Assembly (NCBI RefSeq): GCF_013624435.2
Contig: NZ_CP061768.1
Coordinates: 2,138,001-2,202,000 of the forward strand
Origin: Nocardioides campestrisoli
Lineage (GTDB): Bacteria; Actinomycetota; Actinomycetes; Propionibacteriales; Nocardioidaceae
Direction: 5' to 3'
DNA: 64,000 bases
Position numbers and translations under genes: made by a program. Shown here one piece after another: positions 1-5,987 of the stretch. Every line of letters starts with the position of its first letter. Position 1 is the stretch's first letter. The notes under the pieces were generated by a model, which was given only the letters and a program-made list of their open reading frames with translations, ran no database searches and was not told where the DNA came from.

Positions 1-746
1 AGCCGGACCGGCCACCGGTGGGCCCCGATCCGGGCCACCGCGCCCGCCAGCTCGGTGACCGCGTTGTCGTGGTTCACCATCGAGCCGTGCCCGGCGGTGC
101 CGCGGGCGCGCAGCCGCATCCAGGCCATTCCCTTCTCCGCGGCCTCGATCAGGTAGATCCGCTGGCCGCGCACGGTGGTGGTGAACCCGCCGACCTCGCC
201 GACCGCCTCGGTGCACCCCTCGAGCAGGTCGGGCCGGTCCCGGACGATCACCTCGGCGCCCTGGTGACCGCCCGCCTCCTCGTCGGCGGTGAAGGCCAGC
301 ACGATGGGACGCTCGGGCACCCGGCCGGACCGGACCCGCGCGCGGACCACCGAGAGCAGCATCGCGTCGAAGTCCTTCATGTCGACCGTGCCCCGGCCCC
401 ACAGGTACCCGTCCGCGATCTCCCCGGCGAACGGGTCGTGGGTCCAGTCCTCCGCGGCCGCCGGGACGACGTCCAGGTGCCCGTGCAGCAGCAGGGCGTC
501 GCCCTCGATGCCGCCCCACCGCGCGACCAGCGACGTCCGCCCGGGCGCTCCCTCGACCACCTCGCAGTCGATCCCGACCTCGTCCAGCAGGGCCGCGACG
601 TGCTCGGCCGCCTTCCGCTCCCCCGGCCCGGAGTCGTCCCCGTAGTTGGACGTGTCGATCCGGACCAGGTCCCGGCACAGGTCCACGACCTCCGCCGCGG
701 GGTCGTGGTTCCGGTCGGCGTACTCGCGCTCCTCGACGTTGCCCAT
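1..746 (-). CDS. M20 family metallopeptidase (N-terminal part, runs off window)
   Basis: Zinc-dependent M20/M25/M40-family amidohydrolase that probably cleaves a small peptide or N-acyl substrate in the cytoplasm. The ATG is at 746-744 and the protein begins MGNVEEREYADRNHD. The metal-site motifs are in order: HGHLDVVP near residue 100, WGRGTVDMKD near 130 and the ADEEAGG glutamates near 165. The frame is open to base 1, so the C-terminal half of the catalytic domain lies outside the window. The family is secure from the motifs; the substrate cannot be told. The tRNA-Leu gene lies divergently about 95 bp away. Confidence 0.9.
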   Translation of the reverse strand, partial: MGNVEEREYADRNHDPAAEVVDLCRDLVRIDTSNYGDDSGPGERKAAEHVAALLDEVGIDCEVVEGAPGRTSLVARWGGIEGDALLLHGHLDVVPAAAEDWTHDPFAGEIADGYLWGRGTVDMKDFDAMLLSVVRARVRSGRVPERPIVLAFTADEEAGGHQGAEVIVRDRPDLLEGCTEAVGEVGGFTTTVRGQRIYLIEAAEKGMAWMRLRARGTAGHGSMVNHDNAVTELAGAVARIGAHRWPVR

Positions 747-797
747 GGGCCCATCCTGACCCGGGCCAGGGTGCCGGGGAAAGCGGGGAGACCCCGA

Positions 798-828
798 TTG
801 CGTCATCGGGCCCACTTGTTGTTAGGGT
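798..828 (+). promoter_or_regulatory. Possible promoter of tRNA-Leu
   Basis: TTGCGT (798-803) and TAGGGT (823-828) are separated by 19 bp and lie just before the tRNA gene that starts at 841. The match to the actinobacterial -10 pattern TAnnnT is fair but the spacing is long. Confidence 0.35.
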
Positions 829-840
829 TTCCTCGCACTC

Positions 841-926
841 GTCCGGGTGGCGGAATTGGCAGACGCGCTAGCTTGAGGTGCTAGTGCCCGTATTAGGGCG
901 TGGGGGTTCAAGTCCCCCCTCGGACA
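841..926 (+). tRNA. tRNA-Leu (anticodon GAG)
   Basis: A class II tRNA with a 7-bp acceptor stem (GTCCGGG 841-847 with CTCGGAC 919-925). The anticodon stem CTAGC/GCTAG encloses the loop TTGAGGT, so the anticodon is GAG (875-877). The variable arm is long (886-900), the T arm is GGGGG-TTCAAGT-CCCCC (902-918), and A926 is the discriminator; CCA is not encoded. The gene is complete despite being the insertion site: its last 18 bases are part of the repeated core, so integration regenerates the 3' end. Confidence 0.95.
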
Positions 927-2749
927 CGCACGCTAACCCCACCTGGGGCCACAACGGCCCCAGCGTGGGGTTCGCTCTTTTCCGGGGCACCTCCTCCGAG
1001 GACCACATGGGCGGAGGCCATGCGGGTCTCTGGTTCGAAGTCGATCCGCAGCCGCACCGTCTCAAAGAACGCGTGCAGCAGTTCGGGACTTACATCGGTG
1101 GGGTCCAGTTCCGTGGCAACAGCCACGAACGAATCCAGGTAGGTCTCGACCATCTCGCGGGTCACCGAGACCTCCGTGGCGGGTGTAAGCGCCAGCACGT
1201 CGACGAGCGCCTTCTTCTCGGCGGTCAGTTCACTGATACGACCGGCCAGAAGGGCTGGGTCGGTGCCCGCCTCGATGGCCGACACCAGATTCGCCAAGCC
1301 CTTCTCCACCTCAGCCAACTTGCGCTCGCTCGTGGCTCGCCGGACATCGACCTTCGTTGGCTTCTCCGCCCAGCCCATCAGGTCGTCCAGCATCGCGGCT
1401 CGACCGGCCGGAGCGAAGAGCGAGGCAATCCAACGGAGGACCTCGTCCAGGATCTCGGTCTGACCCACTGACACATTGGCGGGATGGGTGGCCATGGCAG
1501 GGCTGCCCTCGACCAGGTCACGACTGCGGCATCGGTACTTCACGTACCGAGGCAGGGTCGGATGGTCGTTCTTTGTGTTGTAGCGACTCGGCTGCATCCT
1601 TCGACCACAGTCGCCGCAGTGGATCATTCCGCGCAACGCGTACTGGATGGGGCCACGGCGGTCGCGGGTCTGCTTGGCCTGGCCCTTCATGCCTCCAGCG
1701 GACTTGGCGGCGCGCAGGGCCTGGACGTGGGTGAACTCCTCGACGCTGACGATGGGCGCATGAGCCGGACGCAGGGAGCGCGCCGCAGGCCTGTCGTTGC
1801 GCTTCAGGTACTGCTTCTTGCCCAGCGGCGGGTTCTTCGGGTCGACGAGCCGTTCGGCCTTCTTGAACTTCCCCCACTGCTCAAAGCCGGTGTACCGGGC
1901 GTTCGACAAGATGGCCGCGATGGTGGACACCTGCCAACCGTCCTGGGACCGGTGGCTGTTGCGCTTCGCGTCGTGCTTCGAGGGACACGGGATCCCGTCC
2001 CCATTGAGGCCAGTCATGATCTGGCGCAGGGAGCGGCCATCGAGTGTCTCCTCGAAGACGCGGCGCACAACCGGCGCAGCGACCGGATCGATGACCAGCC
2101 GCTTCTGCATGATGCCATCGGCAGCCTTCCCGGGATGCGGGTGCAGCCGGAACGCCTCGGCGGTGTAGCCGTACGGCGGGCGACCGCCCTGGTAACGCCC
2201 CTCGTTGACGGTCTGGACCTCCATGCTCGCGCTGACGCGAACGCGGGTCGTCTCCCGCTCCCCCGCTGACATGCCACCGGCGAGAGCCATGAGCGTGTCG
2301 TGCATCGTGTTGGCCGGGTCGTAGCGACCGCCGAGATCCTTGATGTACAGAGGGATGGCGCACTCGACGAGCATCGGGGCCACGTCGGAGAACTGGGCTC
2401 CGTAGAAGCAGCGCTTGCCTTCACCAACCACGACGGCCTCCCACCCACGGTCGCGGTCGTCCATGTCGTCGAGCAGGCGTTGCGCGCGGGGGCGTTGGCC
2501 CCACACGAACGACCGGGAGAAGCCGATGTCGAAGTACTCGGCCACGATTTCGGCGCCCGGACAGTGGAGAGCGAGGAGGTCTCGTGCCTCCTTCAACTGC
2601 CACTGGCGGCTCGTCTCGGGGTCCTGGTTGTCCTCGGTACTGACTCGCCCGTAGAACGCGAACCGGCGCGGCGCCAGGTCGGGGGTCAGTGGTTCGTTGC
2701 GGCCCGTAGCGGCGTCGTAGTCAGCCCACGGGTCGAGCGGGGCGCTCAC
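908..2749 (-). CDS. Large serine integrase
   Basis: Site-specific recombinase of 613 aa that very probably integrates this element. The resolvase catalytic domain begins near residue 30, with the nucleophile Ser37 in YGRVSTEDNQD. A recombinase domain follows (RPPYGYTAEAF, about 190-320). The zinc ribbon has C378-GD-C381 and a later Cys407, and a coiled-coil segment lies about 470-520. The start is GTG at 2749, overlapping the TGA of the 62-aa gene upstream. The stop TGA (910-908) uses T908 of the tRNA T loop, so the integrated gene is ended by host sequence. In the circular form that codon becomes TGG and the frame runs 14 residues further. The last 25 or so codons also read through the hairpin at 935-972. 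Confidence 0.95.
   Translation of the reverse strand: MSAPLDPWADYDAATGRNEPLTPDLAPRRFAFYGRVSTEDNQDPETSRQWQLKEARDLLALHCPGAEIVAEYFDIGFSRSFVWGQRPRAQRLLDDMDDRDRGWEAVVVGEGKRCFYGAQFSDVAPMLVECAIPLYIKDLGGRYDPANTMHDTLMALAGGMSAGERETTRVRVSASMEVQTVNEGRYQGGRPPYGYTAEAFRLHPHPGKAADGIMQKRLVIDPVAAPVVRRVFEETLDGRSLRQIMTGLNGDGIPCPSKHDAKRNSHRSQDGWQVSTIAAILSNARYTGFEQWGKFKKAERLVDPKNPPLGKKQYLKRNDRPAARSLRPAHAPIVSVEEFTHVQALRAAKSAGGMKGQAKQTRDRRGPIQYALRGMIHCGDCGRRMQPSRYNTKNDHPTLPRYVKYRCRSRDLVEGSPAMATHPANVSVGQTEILDEVLRWIASLFAPAGRAAMLDDLMGWAEKPTKVDVRRATSERKLAEVEKGLANLVSAIEAGTDPALLAGRISELTAEKKALVDVLALTPATEVSVTREMVETYLDSFVAVATELDPTDVSPELLHAFFETVRLRIDFEPETRMASAHVVLGGGAPEKSEPHAGAVVAPGGVSVRVRGGT
909..927 (+). repeat. attL core (19-bp direct repeat)
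   Basis: The sequence caagtcccccctcggacac is identical to 23899-23917. It covers the 3' half of the T arm, the acceptor strand and the discriminator base of tRNA-Leu, plus one base. Confidence 0.93.
930..945. repeat. Right arm of attP (inverted repeat partner of 23882-23897)
   Basis: ACGCTAACCCCACCTG is the exact reverse complement of 23882-23897. In the excised circle the two arms flank a 22-bp centre containing the core, giving a 54-bp dyad as expected for a serine-integrase attP. Confidence 0.85.
935..981 (+). terminator. Rho-independent terminator brought by the element behind tRNA-Leu
   Basis: AACCCCAC-C-TGGGGCC (935-950) pairs with GGCCCCA-GC-GTGGGGTT (956-972) around the loop ACAAC, giving 15 bp with a small internal mismatch. 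It is followed by CGCTCTTTT. It lies nine bases behind the tRNA and replaces the native terminator now at 23927-23957. The same bases encode the integrase C-terminus on the other strand, and the left arm overlaps the attP arm. Confidence 0.75.
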
Positions 2750-2934
2750 GAGGCGACCGTCTCCCGCGCGAGGCGCGTCTGGTAGCGCTTGTGGGTGTCG
2801 ACCAGGAGGGCCAGGAGGGCGCGGCCCGCTTTCGCGTCCAGGATGGGCAGCGCCTCGGGGCGGACCACAGTGATGACGTCTTGGGTCTTGGGTCGCAACG
2901 GAGCGACTATGTCGGTGTTGGTGTGGGGGTGCAT
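2746..2934 (-). CDS. Small protein coupled to the integrase, unknown function
   Basis: A 62-aa protein beginning MHPHTNTDIVAPLRPK. Its ATG is at 2934 and its TGA (2748-2746) overlaps the integrase GTG in the arrangement GTGA, which indicates translational coupling. No known domain is recognised. It is mildly basic with a C-terminal helix-like segment (residues 36-60). Its position suggests a role tied to recombination, possibly a helper or directionality factor, but nothing in the sequence proves that. Confidence 0.55.
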   Translation of the reverse strand: MHPHTNTDIVAPLRPKTQDVITVVRPEALPILDAKAGRALLALLVDTHKRYQTRLARETVAS

Positions 2935-3073
2935 GTCAGTTCTATGCCGTCGAGCACCACCGCGGCGGCGCAAGTCGCTGACCTGCGCAAACGGGTCGTT
3001 CTGGGGGCTGGCGGTCGATGAGTAGGTGCACCTCATCCGCACACCATGACACCGATCAGACCGATCAAGTCGA

Positions 3074-3691
3074 TCAGGTCGAAGCGACCGGATCCGTTTC
3101 GGCTGCGCGCGCCACGATCCGATAGACCGACGAGCGCGCGACACCAAAGAGGTCAGCCACTTCTCCCGCTGTGTGGCCCCCGTCGGCCATGAGGGACACG
3201 ACGTGCCTTTCCTGAGCGACGGACAGTTTCGGCTGGCGGCCGCGGAGACGGCCCTTCTGCCGAGCGATCTCCATGCCCTCACGCGTACGCGCGCTGATGA
3301 GGTCCCGCTCGAACTCGGCGATCATGCTGAGGATGTTGAACAGGAGCCGCCCCATCGGATCGGTCGGGTCGTGGACGGCGCCACCGAGCGAGAGGGCAAC
3401 CCCGCGCTCGGCGAGTTCCTCGGCGATGTCTGAGGCGTCACGCACCGACCGGGCCAGCCTGTCCAGTTTCGTGACGACCAGTGTGTCCCCCTCGCGGCAC
3501 GCTGCCATCGCCTCGCGCAGGCCGATCCGGTCACGGTTCTTGCCCGTCCTGCCATGGTCGAGGTAGATCCGGTCCTGAACGACGCCCAGTCTTTCCAGTG
3601 CCTGACGCTGGGCTTCGAGGTCCTGGTCCTCGGTGGAGCATCTGGCGTATCCGATGAGGATCCCGGTTGAGGCTTCTGCCTGTTGTCCCAT
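3074..3691 (-). CDS. Small serine recombinase (resolvase/invertase family)
   Basis: A 205-aa site-specific recombinase. The catalytic domain covers about residues 10-150, with the nucleophile Ser19 in GYARCSTEDQD and the conserved arginine run in TKLDRLARSVRD. A C-terminal helix-turn-helix follows (HTAGEVADLFGVARSSVYRIV, about 175-195). ATG 3691 is preferred over GTG 3700 because AAGGGTGG lies just upstream of it. No transposase of the Tn3 type is nearby, so it could be a resolvase or invertase of the element itself. Inverted repeats that could be its site lie just upstream at 3721-3816. Confidence 0.9.
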   Translation of the reverse strand: MGQQAEASTGILIGYARCSTEDQDLEAQRQALERLGVVQDRIYLDHGRTGKNRDRIGLREAMAACREGDTLVVTKLDRLARSVRDASDIAEELAERGVALSLGGAVHDPTDPMGRLLFNILSMIAEFERDLISARTREGMEIARQKGRLRGRQPKLSVAQERHVVSLMADGGHTAGEVADLFGVARSSVYRIVARAAETDPVAST

Positions 3692-3720
3692 ATGAGCCAC
3701 CCTTGGTGAGAAAGATCGCG

Positions 3721-3816
3721 GACACCTGATCTGAGACTCAACACGAGCGCGCCGACAACGCCGCGATCACGTGCTCCGAGGTGTCTCGCTGGGCGATCGG
3801 AAATTGGGACACCTCG
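3721..3816. promoter_or_regulatory. Inverted and direct repeats upstream of the small recombinase (candidate res site or operator)
   Basis: CGAGGTGTC (3777-3785) and GACACCTCG (3808-3816) form a 9-bp inverted repeat across 22 bp. A further GACACCT copy is at 3721-3727. The repeats sit between the divergent recombinase and the 116-aa gene, where resolvase sites and autoregulatory operators usually lie. Confidence 0.45.
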
Positions 3817-3884
3817 CCGGGTTTGGTGCTGGCCCTATGAGGCAGCGCGTCGACACATCGACTGGTCGCTAGAGTTCGCAGGTG

Positions 3885-4235
3885 ATGACCACATGGGGAG
3901 ACCTTCTGAACCTGCTCGACGTGTCGATTCGGCGGCTGAACTTCTCACTGTTCGAGCGAACGACCAGGGGGCTCACCGGCATCGAAGAGAACGACCGCGT
4001 CCTTGTCGACGCGATCTACGAGGTGACGGCTCTGGCGACGAAGATCGCAGAGGACATCGCGAAGAATCCCGAGCGCGCTGAGCGTGACGCCATTACGGAG
4101 CGGACGCTGATCGACTTCCTCGCTCGAATCGACCTCGACCTCTCGGGGCGCCGCGACGGCGAGACTCTCGACGACACCGTCCTGGCCCGTCTTGCCCGAG
4201 AGGCAAAGGATGTGCGAAAGAGCCTGGGCGCCTAA
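3885..4235 (+). CDS. Hypothetical protein, helical
   Basis: A 116-aa protein of unknown function, charged and mostly helix-forming (for example EVTALATKIAEDIAKNPERAERDAI). There is no signal peptide or membrane segment. ATG 3885 is used; an in-frame GTG lies one codon upstream. It is transcribed divergently from the small recombinase and stops 68 bp before the DUF429-like gene, so the two may form an operon. Codon third positions are G/C-rich as in real genes here. Confidence 0.65.
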   Translation: MTTWGDLLNLLDVSIRRLNFSLFERTTRGLTGIEENDRVLVDAIYEVTALATKIAEDIAKNPERAERDAITERTLIDFLARIDLDLSGRRDGETLDDTVLARLAREAKDVRKSLGA

Positions 4236-4303
4236 GGCATTTCTTGGCCGGACCTGAGTTCCAGGTCGAAGTGCCGGGCCGTGGCACCGGTACGTTCGCG
4301 GTC

Positions 4304-5059
4304 ATGATCACCGCAGGCATCGACCTCTCCGCTGATGTCAAGAAGACTGGCGTCGCTTCGATCGAGTGGAGCGACGGCCGTGCCGTGGTCGTCGACCTCT
4401 CCGTCGGGCAGCACGATGACGCGGCGTTGTGTGAACTGATCCGAGCCGTCGACAAGACAGGCATCGACTGTCCCCTTGGCTGGCCGTCGCCATTCATCGA
4501 CTACCTGATCGCCCACAGGGCGGGCGGTCACGACCTCGTGGTCCCGGAGACTCGGCACGCACTAACGCAGCGCACCACTGACATTCACGTGACAGCGAGG
4601 ACCGGGACCAGACCGCTGAGCGTGTCGGCTGACCGGATCGGCTCAGCGGCGATGCGTTGCGCCGCAGTTCTTTCGATTCTCACCCGGTCCGGCGCCCGCG
4701 TTGACCGCACTGGTCAGACCGGGCCCATCGTCGAAGTGTACCCCGCCGCTGCACTAAAGTTCTGGGGACTCCCCAACACCGGATACAAGGGAACGAAGGC
4801 GACAGAGACCGGCCAGCGCAGCACCCTCGTGTCACGGATCCTGCGGGCAATGCCATGGCTGGACCTCGGCGACCATAGAGAATCGTGCTTGCACTCCGAC
4901 GACGCTCTCGATGCGGTGCTCTGTGCCGTGATCGCGGGGCTCTCTCGTCAAGGACTGTGTGAGCCAGTCCCCGAGTCCGCGCTGCAGGTTGCACAGGCCG
5001 AAGGCTGGGTCGCGCTTCCCACCACTGGCGCCCTCACAGCCGTCGAGGGTTCGCAATAG
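4304..5059 (+). CDS. DUF429-like protein (RNase H fold predicted)
   Basis: A 251-aa protein. The N-terminus MITAGIDLSADVKKTGVASIEW resembles the first acidic strand of DUF429 proteins, which are predicted to have an RNase H/ruvC-like nuclease fold. Other family-like stretches are CPLGWP near residue 67, VEVYPAAALKFWGL near 140 and HSDDALDAVLCAVIAG near 200. ATG 4304 is chosen; an in-frame TTG at 4244 would add 20 poorly conserved-looking residues. The gene converges on the GIY-YIG gene with an 8-bp gap. Placement beside restriction-modification genes fits a defence role, which is unproven. Confidence 0.75.
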   Translation: MITAGIDLSADVKKTGVASIEWSDGRAVVVDLSVGQHDDAALCELIRAVDKTGIDCPLGWPSPFIDYLIAHRAGGHDLVVPETRHALTQRTTDIHVTARTGTRPLSVSADRIGSAAMRCAAVLSILTRSGARVDRTGQTGPIVEVYPAAALKFWGLPNTGYKGTKATETGQRSTLVSRILRAMPWLDLGDHRESCLHSDDALDAVLCAVIAGLSRQGLCEPVPESALQVAQAEGWVALPTTGALTAVEGSQ

Positions 5060-5067
5060 GAACCTTG

Positions 5068-5901
5068 TCAGTTCCGATTCAGCCCGTACTGGCGAGTGAG
5101 CAGTGCCCGCTTAAAGTGAGCCTCGGCCTCGTCCACGTCGCGTGGTGGGGTATCCGGTCCGAACACCCGAAGAAGACTGAATACGAAGTGCCGGGCGTGG
5201 TCGGTGCCAACTTCCGCCAGGCCCCGAAGCGCGGCGTTGTTGCCGTGGCCATTCTTGGCGTACTGGATCCACCGTCCGAGGATGCGCTCGCTGCCGTCCG
5301 CCTTGCCCACGTATTGCTGTCCCGTGCTCGTGTCGGCGATCAGGTAGACGCCTTGGACTGAGCCCAGCGCTGTGCGCCAAGCCGCGTATCGCGAGTCCTC
5401 CAGCACCATGCGAAGGTCGGCACGGCTGAGCACGAGGCGGTCGAAGCCTGGGAACGCCACGTTCTGTGGATCGGCGATCTCGATCACCGGGAACGCAGCA
5501 GCGACAGTTCCGCGCTTCGCCCAGTTGATCGCGTCTTTGCTCCACTCGGTCACCAGTCGGTCGGCGAGCGAGGACATGGCGTCGGACGGACGCAGGTCAA
5601 AGAAGCGATGCACGTTATTGCGCTCTGCGGCAACCTCACCATGGTTCTCGAAGGCTCCCCAGAAGCGGCAGCGCCGTCCCGATTCGGCGAGGAAATTCAG
5701 CCAGACCGGAGGCTGCTCGGCCTTGAAGCGCAGCCCCTGCCCCCGTGTGTAGGCGAGCACGTTCTCGAACGTCGTCTCGCCACGGCGAAGACCGTCGTCA
5801 TTGTAGGTGTGGCGTACGACCAGCACCTCGTTCGGGTCAAGCCCGCAGGCGTCGAAGACGTGGCCCAGAGTGAGGTCACCCGCAGAGGATAAGTTCGTCA
5901 T
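5068..5901 (-). CDS. GIY-YIG nuclease family protein
   Basis: A 277-aa protein with an N-terminal region of unknown function (about 1-180) and a C-terminal GIY-YIG domain. The two name motifs are GVYLIAD (184-190) and QYVGKA (196-201), followed by Arg210. The far C-terminus, EAEAHFKRALLTRQYGLNRN, supplies the usual acidic residue and Asn. ATG 5901 is preferred over the GTG one codon earlier. The gene lies 86 bp downstream of the fused restriction-modification gene on the same strand, so the two probably form one operon. It may be an accessory nuclease of that system. Confidence 0.85.
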   Translation of the reverse strand: MTNLSSAGDLTLGHVFDACGLDPNEVLVVRHTYNDDGLRRGETTFENVLAYTRGQGLRFKAEQPPVWLNFLAESGRRCRFWGAFENHGEVAAERNNVHRFFDLRPSDAMSSLADRLVTEWSKDAINWAKRGTVAAAFPVIEIADPQNVAFPGFDRLVLSRADLRMVLEDSRYAAWRTALGSVQGVYLIADTSTGQQYVGKADGSERILGRWIQYAKNGHGNNAALRGLAEVGTDHARHFVFSLLRVFGPDTPPRDVDEAEAHFKRALLTRQYGLNRN

Positions 5902-5987
5902 CACAAAGCCAGGGTAGACATTCCTGGCTCGTTCAGACCGCCGCGCGACCGACTGCGAAGCGGCTGGCGACTAGTCCACGAGGACGG

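Noticed and set aside
377..754. Minus-strand frame starting MGPWATSR
   Set aside because: The true frame is the M20 peptidase starting at 746, with HGHLDVVP and ADEEAGG motifs; this one is its out-of-frame shadow.
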